Source of the DNA: Tissierella sp032104385
GTDB taxonomy: Bacteria; Bacillota; Clostridia; Tissierellales; Tissierellaceae
Direction: 5' to 3'
DNA: 14,807 nucleotides
NCBI RefSeq assembly: GCF_032104385.1
Contig: NZ_DAMCHJ010000028.1
Location: 1 to 14,807, forward strand
Both the position numbers and the translations under genes were made by a program. This document shows positions 1 through 7,137 of the stretch, in pieces. The notes below the pieces were generated by a model that ran no database searches, was not told the origin of the DNA, and saw only the letters and a list, made by a program, of their open reading frames with translations. The first letter of the stretch is position 1. The number at the start of each line of letters is the position of its first letter.

Positions 1-32
1 GGTTTAGTTCTTTCAAATTTTGCTTTTGCCAT
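1..32 (-). CDS. tuf: Elongation factor Tu, 5' start of a second tuf copy (partial)
   Basis: The first ten codons read MAKAKFERTK, followed by the first two bases of a proline codon; this is the usual N-terminus of bacterial EF-Tu. The gene runs off the left edge. EF-Tu is the GTPase that brings aminoacyl-tRNA to the ribosome in the cytoplasm. The ATG at 30-32 is preceded by AAGGAGG with a 9-base spacer. Only 25 bases separate it from the fusA stop, and no promoter is visible between them, so it should be co-transcribed with fusA, as is normal for the str operon. A second tuf copy ends at the right edge of the window. Identity rests on few residues plus context, but the context is very strong. 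Confidence 0.93.
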   Translation of the reverse strand, partial: MAKAKFERTK

Positions 33-57
33 TTCAATTTTCCTCCTTAATTATAGA

Positions 58-2127
58 TTATTTCTTGCCTGTAATTTTTTCTGCAATGCTATTTGGCACT
101 GACTCATAGTGATCAAATTGCATAGAGTATACTCCTCTACCTTGAGTATTAGAACGAAGGTCTGTTGCATAACCAAACATTTCTGACAGCGGCACAAAAC
201 CTCTAATTACTTGAGCACCACTTCTTAGTTCCATTCCTTCTATTCTACCTCTTCTAGAGTTTATATCTCCTATAACATCACCCATGTACTCTTCTGGTAC
301 TATTACTTCTACCTTCATCATCGGTTCAAGTAATGTTGGCTTAGCCTTTGAAATAGCTTCTCTAACACCCATAGAGCCTGCTATCTTAAATGCCATTTCT
401 GAAGAGTCTACGTCATGGTATGATCCATCATAAAGAGTAACTTTTATATCTAACACTGGATAACCACCAATAACACCTGATTCTAAGGCTTCTTGAATTC
501 CATTATCTATAGCTCCGATGTATTCCTTAGGAATTACTCCTCCTACTATAGCGTTTACAAATTCATAGCCTCCACCTGGTTCTTGTGGTTGTACTTTTAA
601 TTTTACGTGACCGTATTGTCCACGACCACCAGATTGTCTTACATATTTTCCTTCTGCTTCTGCAGGAGCTTGAATAGATTCTTTATATGCTACTTGTGGA
701 CTACCTACATTTGCCTCAACTTTGAATTCCCTAAGAAGTCTATCAACAATTATCTCTAGGTGAAGCTCACCCATTCCTGCAATTATTGTTTGACCTGTTT
801 CTTCATCAGTATAAGTCTTAAATGTTGGATCCTCCTCAGCTAATTTAGCTAATGCAGTAGCCATTTTATCTTGAGATGCTTTTGTCTTCGGCTCTATAGC
901 TACGTGAATAACCGGCTCTGGGAATTCCATAGTTTCTAAAATTATTGGATTTGTATCATCGGACAAAGTATCACCTGTAGAAGTATCTTTTAACCCTACA
1001 GCAGCTGCTATATCTCCTGCAAATACCTCATCAACCTCTTCCCTTTTATTAGCATGCATAAGTAGTATTCTACCTATTCTTTCCCTCTTGCCTTTACTAG
1101 TATTTTGTACATAGCTACCTGATTTAAGGCTACCTGAGTAAACCCTAAAGTAAGCAAGTTTTCCTATAAAAGGATCTGATACTATTTTAAATGCTAATGC
1201 TGAAAATGGTTCTTTATCTGATGCTAATCTCTCTTCTTCTTCATCCGAGTTTAAGCTCATACCTTTAACTGGCGGTATGTCTAGCGGAGAAGGCAGATAG
1301 TCGATTATGGCATCTAAAAGAGGCTGTACTCCTCTATTCCTATAGGAAGAACCACAAAGGACAGGCGTTATAGCAACTTTGTTAGTTGCAGTTCTAATAC
1401 CTCTCATAAGTTCTTCAGTAGTTATTTCTTCACCTTCTAAATATTTCATCATTAGTTCTTCATCATATTCAGCTATATTCTCAAGTAAATTTTCTCTATA
1501 TTCTTTGGCTAAATCTAACATATCAGATGGTATTTCAGTTATTTCATACTTTTCACCTAAATCATCATGATAAATTCTAGCATTCATATTAACTAAATCA
1601 ACTACTCCTAGAAAGCTATCTTCTTTTCCAATTGGTAATTGTATAGGTACTGGATTGGCTTTAAGTCTATCTTTAATCATTCCTATTGCCCTAAAGAAGT
1701 CTGCTCCAAAAATATCCATCTTGTTAACAAATGCTAATCTAGGTACATGATATTTATCTGCTTGCCTCCAAACAGTTTCAGATTGAGGTTCAACTCCACC
1801 TTTAGCACAGAATAAAGCTACAGCTCCATCAAGGATACGTAATGACCTTTCTACTTCTACAGTAAAATCCACGTGTCCTGGCGTGTCTATAACGTTAATT
1901 CTATGCTCTCTCCACATACATGTAGTTGCAGCGGAAGTAATAGTGATTCCTCTTTCTTGTTCTTGCTCCATCCAATCCATTTGGGCACCGCCCTCATGGG
2001 TCTCTCCTACTTTGTGTATCTTACCAGTGTAAAACAAAATTCTCTCTGTGGTGGTTGTTTTTCCTGCATCAATATGAGCCATTATGCCGATGTTTCTAGT
2101 TCTTTCCAATGAAATTTGTCTTGGCAC
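58..2127 (-). CDS. fusA: Elongation factor G (translocation GTPase)
   Basis: EF-G catalyses GTP-dependent translocation of tRNA and mRNA on the ribosome and, with ribosome recycling factor, splits the ribosome. The product is 689 residues, normal for the family. The GTPase motifs are all present: AHIDAGKT at about residues 17-24, RGITI in switch I, DTPGH, and NKMD. Domain II follows from about residue 300, then the III-IV-V domains with the domain IV stretch GGRGQYGHVKLKV and the C-terminal GDINSRRGRI segment. I chose the GTG at 2125-2127 because AAGGAGG lies 7-8 bases upstream and the protein then starts MPRQISLERTRN like its homologues. An upstream in-frame GTG at 2169 would add 14 unconserved residues and has no good ribosome binding site. 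It follows rpsG by 57 bases and precedes tuf by 25. Confidence 0.98.
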   Translation of the reverse strand: MPRQISLERTRNIGIMAHIDAGKTTTTERILFYTGKIHKVGETHEGGAQMDWMEQEQERGITITSAATTCMWREHRINVIDTPGHVDFTVEVERSLRILDGAVALFCAKGGVEPQSETVWRQADKYHVPRLAFVNKMDIFGADFFRAIGMIKDRLKANPVPIQLPIGKEDSFLGVVDLVNMNARIYHDDLGEKYEITEIPSDMLDLAKEYRENLLENIAEYDEELMMKYLEGEEITTEELMRGIRTATNKVAITPVLCGSSYRNRGVQPLLDAIIDYLPSPLDIPPVKGMSLNSDEEEERLASDKEPFSALAFKIVSDPFIGKLAYFRVYSGSLKSGSYVQNTSKGKRERIGRILLMHANKREEVDEVFAGDIAAAVGLKDTSTGDTLSDDTNPIILETMEFPEPVIHVAIEPKTKASQDKMATALAKLAEEDPTFKTYTDEETGQTIIAGMGELHLEIIVDRLLREFKVEANVGSPQVAYKESIQAPAEAEGKYVRQSGGRGQYGHVKLKVQPQEPGGGYEFVNAIVGGVIPKEYIGAIDNGIQEALESGVIGGYPVLDIKVTLYDGSYHDVDSSEMAFKIAGSMGVREAISKAKPTLLEPMMKVEVIVPEEYMGDVIGDINSRRGRIEGMELRSGAQVIRGFVPLSEMFGYATDLRSNTQGRGVYSMQFDHYESVPNSIAEKITGKK

Positions 2128-2184
2128 AATTTTTCCTCCTTCTTCTTGATTCTTAGTCCCCCTCCACACAATAAAAACGATATA

Positions 2185-2655
2185 TTACCATCTGTAATGT
2201 GCGAAAGCTTTATTAGCTTCAGCCATCTTGTGAGTGTCTTCTCTTTTCTTAACGCTTGCACCCATACCATTTGAAGCGTCTAAGATTTCTTTTGCTAATT
2301 TTTCAACCATAGTTTTTTCTCCTCTTTTTCTTGAATAGTCTACTAACCATCTAAGACCAAGAGTTTCTCTTCTCTCTGTTCTTACTTCTATCGGCACTTG
2401 ATAAGTTGCTCCACCAATACGTCTTGCCTTTACTTCTAATACAGGCATGATATTGTTCATAGCTTTATAGAATACTTCTAATGCATCTTCATTAGTTTTT
2501 TCTTGAATATAATCAAAAGCTCCATAAACTATATTTTGGGCAATTCCTTTCTTGCCGTCTAACATAATCCCATTAATTAATTTAGTTACTACCAAATCAT
2601 TATAAATAGGATCAGGCATAACTTCTCTTTTTGGTACATGTCCTTTTCTTGGCAC
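2185..2655 (-). CDS. rpsG: 30S ribosomal protein S7
   Basis: S7 is a primary 16S rRNA-binding protein that nucleates assembly of the 30S head and lines the E-site region. The product is 156 residues, exactly the usual length, and reads MPRKGHVPKREV at the start, with the conserved LVTKLIN-like helix, ARRIGGATYQVP loop and C-terminal EANKAFAHYRW. I chose the GTG at 2653-2655: AAGGAGGG precedes it by about 7 bases. An open frame extends 26 codons further upstream, but those residues do not resemble S7 and run through the structured spacer. In E. coli S7 is the translational repressor of its own operon and binds the rpsL-rpsG spacer; the spacer here is 117 bases long and heavily structured, which would fit the same scheme. 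Confidence 0.98.
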   Translation of the reverse strand: MPRKGHVPKREVMPDPIYNDLVVTKLINGIMLDGKKGIAQNIVYGAFDYIQEKTNEDALEVFYKAMNNIMPVLEVKARRIGGATYQVPIEVRTERRETLGLRWLVDYSRKRGEKTMVEKLAKEILDASNGMGASVKKREDTHKMAEANKAFAHYRW

Positions 2656-2692
2656 TTTACTTCCCTCCTTAACTATATAGAGTTGATTCATT

Positions 2693-2764
2693 GGTACTCG
2701 ACAATTATATTGCCGTACCGCGCCAAAATGCATATATATAAACGGATTATTAATCCTGCATTTT
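2693..2764 (-). promoter_or_regulatory. Structured rpsL-rpsG spacer, candidate S7-binding site
   Basis: The 117-base spacer between rpsL and rpsG folds into two neighbouring elements on the minus strand. The first has an 8-bp outer stem, AAAATGCA (2757-2764) with TGCATTTT (2725-2732), enclosing a 5-bp hairpin GGATT/AATCC (2744-2756). The second is GGTAC/GTACC (2693-2697 with 2715-2719) continuing into GGCAAT/ATTGTC (2700-2705 with 2709-2714, one G-U pair) with a two-base GA bulge. Nothing here is coding in a conserved way. S7 binding to this spacer is known for E. coli; its use here is inferred from position and structure only. It could instead be an mRNA processing site. Confidence 0.5.
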
Positions 2765-2772
2765 AAGCATTA

Positions 2773-3195
2773 TTACTTCTTGTTAGCCTTTGGCTTCTTA
2801 GCTCCATATTTAGATCTACTTTGCATTCTTTTGTCAACGCCAGAAGCATCCAAGGTACCCCTAACAATATGGTATCTAACACCTGGAAGGTCTTTAACTC
2901 TTCCACCTCTTATTAGAACAACACTATGCTCTTGTAAATTGTGTCCAATTCCTGGAATATATGCTGCAACTTCTTCACCATTAGTAAGTCTTATCCTTGC
3001 AACCTTTCTTAAAGCTGAGTTAGGTTTTTTAGGTGTAACTGTTCTAACAGCAACACATACCCCTCTTTTCTGAGGTGAATTTACTTCAGTTTCCTTCTTT
3101 TTTAATGTGTTTAGATTCACTCCTAAAGCAGGAGATTTTGATTTGTAAACAACTTTATCTCTGCCTCTTTTAATTAATTGGTTAATGGTTGGCAT
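2773..3195 (-). CDS. rpsL: 30S ribosomal protein S12
   Basis: S12 sits at the decoding centre on the 30S interface and contributes to tRNA selection accuracy. The product is 140 residues. It has the Gram-positive type N-terminus MPTINQLIKRGR with the extra segment before KRGVCVAV that is typical of Bacillota. The TPKKPNSALRKVARIRL block keeps the wild-type lysine of the streptomycin-sensitive form, and RVKDLPGVRYH carries the aspartate that RimO methylthiolates in many bacteria. I chose the ATG at 3193-3195, with AAGGAGG 7 bases upstream; a TTG codon directly before it is in frame but too close to the ribosome binding site. It follows the L7Ae-like gene by 28 bases and belongs to the same transcript. 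Confidence 0.98.
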   Translation of the reverse strand: MPTINQLIKRGRDKVVYKSKSPALGVNLNTLKKKETEVNSPQKRGVCVAVRTVTPKKPNSALRKVARIRLTNGEEVAAYIPGIGHNLQEHSVVLIRGGRVKDLPGVRYHIVRGTLDASGVDKRMQSRSKYGAKKPKANKK

Positions 3196-3223
3196 CAAGG
3201 CACCTCCTTCTATTTTTTATATA

Positions 3224-3466
3224 TTATTTTACTAACGCAGCAGTTGCTGCATTAACATCAATACCACAAGCATCTCCTAACTTCTTCATATTATCTACAT
3301 AAATAACTTGAACATGCTTGTCAATGCAAATTTCTTTGATTTCGTCTGTAATCTTATTTTCTGCATCCTTAGCTATAAAAACCGCTTCAATTTCCTGGGA
3401 ATTCAAAGCTCTTTTTACCTGCTTGGCACCAACAATTTTATTGTTAGCATTAAGTTTTGATAGCAT
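3224..3466 (-). CDS. rplGB: L7Ae/L30e-family RNA-binding protein (YbxF-like)
   Basis: This is an 80-residue protein of the L7Ae/L30e/Gadd45 family, similar to B. subtilis YbxF (also called RplGB). It shows the family's G-x-K-Q-x-x-KAL motif near residues 13-21, the VFIAKDAE strand at about 29-36, and the C-terminal KKLGDACGIDV RNA-binding loop at about 61-71. YbxF binds kink-turn RNA and is associated with ribosomes in B. subtilis; its precise role is not settled. The gene lies between rpoC and rpsL, the standard place in Bacillota. The ATG at 3464-3466 has AAAGGAGGGGG about 7 to 10 bases upstream. It is the first gene after the promoter at 3568-3596 and follows a leader with competing hairpins. 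Confidence 0.93.
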   Translation of the reverse strand: MLSKLNANNKIVGAKQVKRALNSQEIEAVFIAKDAENKITDEIKEICIDKHVQVIYVDNMKKLGDACGIDVNAATAALVK

Positions 3467-3481
3467 AAAATCTTCCCCCTC

Positions 3482-3532
3482 CTTTAAACACTTTAAAGAT
3501 TATGTGGGCTAAATCCCACATAATCTTTATGT
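3482..3532 (-). terminator. Hairpin cluster between rpoC and the L7Ae-like gene: terminator or attenuator
   Basis: Three overlapping inverted repeats lie here. The central one has a perfect 15-bp stem (3494-3508 with 3515-3529) and a 6-base loop. An earlier, smaller stem ACATAA/TTATGT (3518-3532) uses half of the long stem. A later stem CTTTAAA/TTTAAAG (3482-3498) takes the outer five bases of the long stem and touches the ribosome binding site. The long stem is followed only by TCTTTAAAG, a poor U-tract, so it may be a leaky terminator for rpoBC or an attenuator of the str genes rather than a full stop. The pairings are read directly from the sequence; the function is inference. Confidence 0.6.
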
Positions 3533-3567
3533 CATCCAGAGTATTTTCTAAGTTTACACACTAATAC

Positions 3568-3596
3568 ATTCTATCATCAGTTATTTTCACTGTCAA
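3568..3596 (-). promoter_or_regulatory. SigA-type promoter of the L7Ae-rpsL-rpsG-fusA-tuf operon
   Basis: On the minus strand TTGACA (3591-3596) is followed after exactly 17 bases by TAGAAT (3568-3573), with TGA just before the -10 box (extended -10). The predicted start of transcription is near 3561, giving a leader of about 95 bases before the L7Ae-like gene. The -35 box lies within the last rpoC codons (N-V-D-S) and the TGA of the extended -10 is also the rpoC stop codon. Confidence 0.85.
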
Positions 3597-6500
3597 CATT
3601 TAATTCTTCTAAAACTTGAATATTTTCATCTCCTGAAATTTCAATGTTCCTATATCTTCTCATTCCTGTTCCTGCTGGAATAAGTTTTCCAATAATAACA
3701 TTCTCCTTAAGTCCTAGAAGAAAATCTTCCTTACCTTCAATTGCAGCTTGAGTTAAAACCCTAGTTGTTTCTTGGAATGAAGCTGCTGATAAAAACGAAT
3801 CAGTGGCTAGGGAAGCCTTTGTAATTCCCAATAAAGTTTTTCTTCCTACTGCTGGTTCTAGTCCTTCTTCTATAGCTTTTCTATTATTTTCTCCAAAATC
3901 ATGTGAACTAACTAAAGAACCAGGTAACATATCTGTATCTCCTGCATCCTCTACTTTTACCTTAGATAACATTTGCTTTACAATTATTTCAATATGTTTA
4001 TCATTAATATCTACACCTTGTAACCTATAAACCCTCTGAACTTCCTTCACCAAATAATTTTGAACACCTTGTACTCCTTTGATCTTAAGTATATCATGAG
4101 GATTTACTGAACCATCAGTTAACTCATCACCTGCTTCAACTATATCTCCAGGCCTTACTTTCAATCTAGACCCATAAACTATATTATAATTCATAGATTC
4201 TCCATTTGATGAAGTAACTATAACTTCTTTCTTTCTCTTACTCTCTTCTATACTAACTACTCCTGAATTTTCTGTAATAACTGCAAGCCCTTTTGGCTTT
4301 CTTGCTTCAAATAGCTCTTCAACTCTAGGCAAACCTTGGGTGATATCGGCTCCAGCAACTCCACCAGTATGGAATGTACGCATTGTAAGCTGTGTACCAG
4401 GTTCACCAATTGACTGAGCCGCAATAATTCCAACTGCCTCACCAATATTTACCTCATCTCCTGTAGCTAAATTTCTACCATAACAATGAGCACAAACTCC
4501 ATGTTTAGCCTTACACCCCAATACAGAACGTACTTTGACTTCTGTTATTCCAACATTTTGGATTAACTCTGCCTGACTACCTGAAATCATTTCATTTTCT
4601 CTAACTATTATTTCTCCCGTTTCAGGATTTACTATATCTTCAAAAGCATATCTTCCATCAATTCTATCATGTAATTCTTCAATTACTTCCCTACCATCCT
4701 TAAAAGGTTTAATCAACAAGTATTCATCCGTTCCACAATCCACTTCTCTAACTATAACATCTTGACTTACGTCAACTAATCTTCTAGTTAAATACCCTGA
4801 GTCTGCGGTTCTAAGAGCTGTATCTGCTAATCCTTTTCTAGAACCATGTGTTGAAACGAAGAATTCCAATACACTAAGTCCTTCTCTAAAGTTTGATTTA
4901 ATAGGAATCTCTATGGTTCTACCGGATGCAGATGCCATAAGCCCCCTCATACCTGCTAACTGTCTAATTTGGTTTACACTACCTCTAGCACCAGATAAAG
5001 ACATGATATAAATATTGTTCATTGGATCTAATCCATCCATCAATATATCAGTTAAATCATCAGTAGTCTTGTTCCAGATTTCAATGACCTTTTCATATCT
5101 TTCATCATCTGATATAAGCCCTCTACGATAAGACCTTTCAAATTTATCAACTTGTTCCTGAGCCTTTGCCAATAGCTCAGGTTTTGATTCCGGAACAAAT
5201 ATATCACCCATAGAGATAGATATCGCTCCTATTGTCGAGTAGTGGAAACCAGTTTCCTTAATATGGTCTAATACTGTTGCAGTAACTGCATTCCCATGTT
5301 TTCTAAAGCATTTCTCTATAATATTTCCTAATGTCTTTTTATTTACAACTATATCAACTTCTAATGAATATTTATCTTTAGTTCTGTCTACAAATCCTAA
5401 ATCTTGAGGTAAATGTTCATTTAATATAAATCTTCCAACTGTAGATTCAACTAAATGACCTTTATCATTTTCGTCTAATCTCATTCTAACTTTTACTTTG
5501 GCATGTAATCCTACAGAACCATTATAGTAAGCATGTAGCATTTCATCAAAATCTTTAAATATCATACCTTCTCCAGGTTCACCAGGAGATTCAAGAGATA
5601 AATAATAAGCTCCTAAAACCATATCCTGAGTTGGAGTAGTAATTGGCTTACCATCCTTTGGTGCAAGAATGTTATTTGTAGATAGCATTAAAAGTCTTGC
5701 TTCTGCTTGTGCCTCTGTTGATAAAGGTACGTGAACAGCCATCTGGTCACCATCAAAGTCAGCATTATATGCTGTACATACTAATGGATGTAATTTAATG
5801 GCTTTTCCTTCAACTAATACAGGCTCAAATGCTTGTATCCCCAATCTGTGAAGTGTGGGAGCCCTATTTAGAAGTACTGGATGGTCTTTTATTACAGCAT
5901 CTAATACATCCCAGACTTGCGGCTTTACTCTTTCAACCATTCTTTTAGCAGATTTTATATTATGAGCATGCCCTTCTTCTACTAATTTCTTCATTACAAA
6001 TGGTTTAAATAACTCAAGAGCCATTTTCTTTGGTATCCCACATTGGTAGAATTTAAGTTCTGGTCCAACTACGATTACTGAACGTCCAGAATAATCTACC
6101 CTCTTACCAAGTAAGTTTTGTCTAAATCTTCCCTGCTTACCTTTAAGCATATCTGATAGGGACTTCAATGGTCTATTACCTGGTCCCGTTACAGGTCTTC
6201 CACGACGACCATTATCTATAAGGGCATCTACTGCTTCTTGAAGCATTCTTTTCTCATTTCTAACAATAATATCTGGTGCCCCTAGATCTAAAAGTCTTTT
6301 AAGTCTATTGTTTCTATTTATAACTCTTCTATACAAATCATTTAAATCAGATGTTGCAAATCTTCCACCATCTAATTGTACCATCGGTCTAAGGTCTGGT
6401 GGTATTACTGGAATAACATCTAATATCATCCATTCTGGTCTATTCCCTGATTTTCTAAATGCTTCTACCACTTCTAATCTTCTTGTTATTCTTACCTTTT

Positions 6501-7104
6501 TTTGACCTGAGGCATCTTTTAATTGTTGCCTTAACTCATTTGACTCTTTATCCAAATCAATCTTTTCCAATAACGCCTTTATTGCTTCTGCACCCATCAT
6601 AGCTCTAAATTTATTATGATATTTCTCATAGTTTTCCCTATATTCTGTTTCCGTTAAAAGTTGCTTTTCATAAAGAGAAGTATCTCCTCCATCTATAACA
6701 ATATAGGATGCAAAATATAGAACTTTTTCTAATGATCTTGGTGACATATCTAATAAAAGTCCCATTCTGCTAGGAATACCTTTAAAATACCATATATGAG
6801 ATACTGGGGCGGCTAACTCAATATGCCCTAATCTCTCTCTACGAACCTTAGATTTTGTAACCTCAACCCCACATCTATCACATACTACGCCTTTATATCT
6901 TACTCTCTTATATTTCCCACAATGGCACTCCCAGTCCTTTGTAGGTCCAAATATTTTTTCACAAAACAAACCTTCTTTCTCAGGTTTCAATGTTCTATAA
7001 TTTATTGTTTCAGGTTTCTTTACTTCTCCTTTAGACCATTGTCTGATTTTTTCTGGTGAAGCCAGCCCAATTTTAATTGAATCAAATGTATTGAATTCAA
7101 ACAA
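3577..7104 (-). CDS. rpoC: DNA-directed RNA polymerase subunit beta'
   Basis: Beta' holds the catalytic magnesium and, with beta, forms the active-site cleft and clamp of RNA polymerase. The product is 1175 residues, close to the usual Bacillota length. The N-terminal zinc finger uses C60, C62, C75 and C78. The catalytic NADFDGD motif places its three aspartates at 449, 451 and 453. A second zinc site uses C790, C864, C871 and C874. The trigger-loop and bridge-helix region includes MRTFHTGGVAG. The start is TTG at 7102-7104: the protein then begins MFEFNTFDSIKIGLASPEKI in register with B. subtilis RpoC, and AAAGGAG lies about 10 bases upstream. It follows rpoB by 33 bases without a promoter. 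The last codons and the TGA stop carry the next operon's promoter. Confidence 0.98.
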   Translation of the reverse strand: MFEFNTFDSIKIGLASPEKIRQWSKGEVKKPETINYRTLKPEKEGLFCEKIFGPTKDWECHCGKYKRVRYKGVVCDRCGVEVTKSKVRRERLGHIELAAPVSHIWYFKGIPSRMGLLLDMSPRSLEKVLYFASYIVIDGGDTSLYEKQLLTETEYRENYEKYHNKFRAMMGAEAIKALLEKIDLDKESNELRQQLKDASGQKKVRITRRLEVVEAFRKSGNRPEWMILDVIPVIPPDLRPMVQLDGGRFATSDLNDLYRRVINRNNRLKRLLDLGAPDIIVRNEKRMLQEAVDALIDNGRRGRPVTGPGNRPLKSLSDMLKGKQGRFRQNLLGKRVDYSGRSVIVVGPELKFYQCGIPKKMALELFKPFVMKKLVEEGHAHNIKSAKRMVERVKPQVWDVLDAVIKDHPVLLNRAPTLHRLGIQAFEPVLVEGKAIKLHPLVCTAYNADFDGDQMAVHVPLSTEAQAEARLLMLSTNNILAPKDGKPITTPTQDMVLGAYYLSLESPGEPGEGMIFKDFDEMLHAYYNGSVGLHAKVKVRMRLDENDKGHLVESTVGRFILNEHLPQDLGFVDRTKDKYSLEVDIVVNKKTLGNIIEKCFRKHGNAVTATVLDHIKETGFHYSTIGAISISMGDIFVPESKPELLAKAQEQVDKFERSYRRGLISDDERYEKVIEIWNKTTDDLTDILMDGLDPMNNIYIMSLSGARGSVNQIRQLAGMRGLMASASGRTIEIPIKSNFREGLSVLEFFVSTHGSRKGLADTALRTADSGYLTRRLVDVSQDVIVREVDCGTDEYLLIKPFKDGREVIEELHDRIDGRYAFEDIVNPETGEIIVRENEMISGSQAELIQNVGITEVKVRSVLGCKAKHGVCAHCYGRNLATGDEVNIGEAVGIIAAQSIGEPGTQLTMRTFHTGGVAGADITQGLPRVEELFEARKPKGLAVITENSGVVSIEESKRKKEVIVTSSNGESMNYNIVYGSRLKVRPGDIVEAGDELTDGSVNPHDILKIKGVQGVQNYLVKEVQRVYRLQGVDINDKHIEIIVKQMLSKVKVEDAGDTDMLPGSLVSSHDFGENNRKAIEEGLEPAVGRKTLLGITKASLATDSFLSAASFQETTRVLTQAAIEGKEDFLLGLKENVIIGKLIPAGTGMRRYRNIEISGDENIQVLEELNVDSENN

Positions 7105-7137
7105 GGAGCGTTCTCTCCTTTCTATAATAAAATTAAA

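Noticed and set aside
2082..2270. 62-codon minus-strand open frame across the fusA-rpsG junction
   Set aside because: It overlaps both genes out of frame and resembles nothing.
3467..3576. Kink-turn that would let the L7Ae-like protein bind its own leader
   Set aside because: No helix with a three-base bulge followed by tandem G-A pairs is visible; the hairpins are plain stems.
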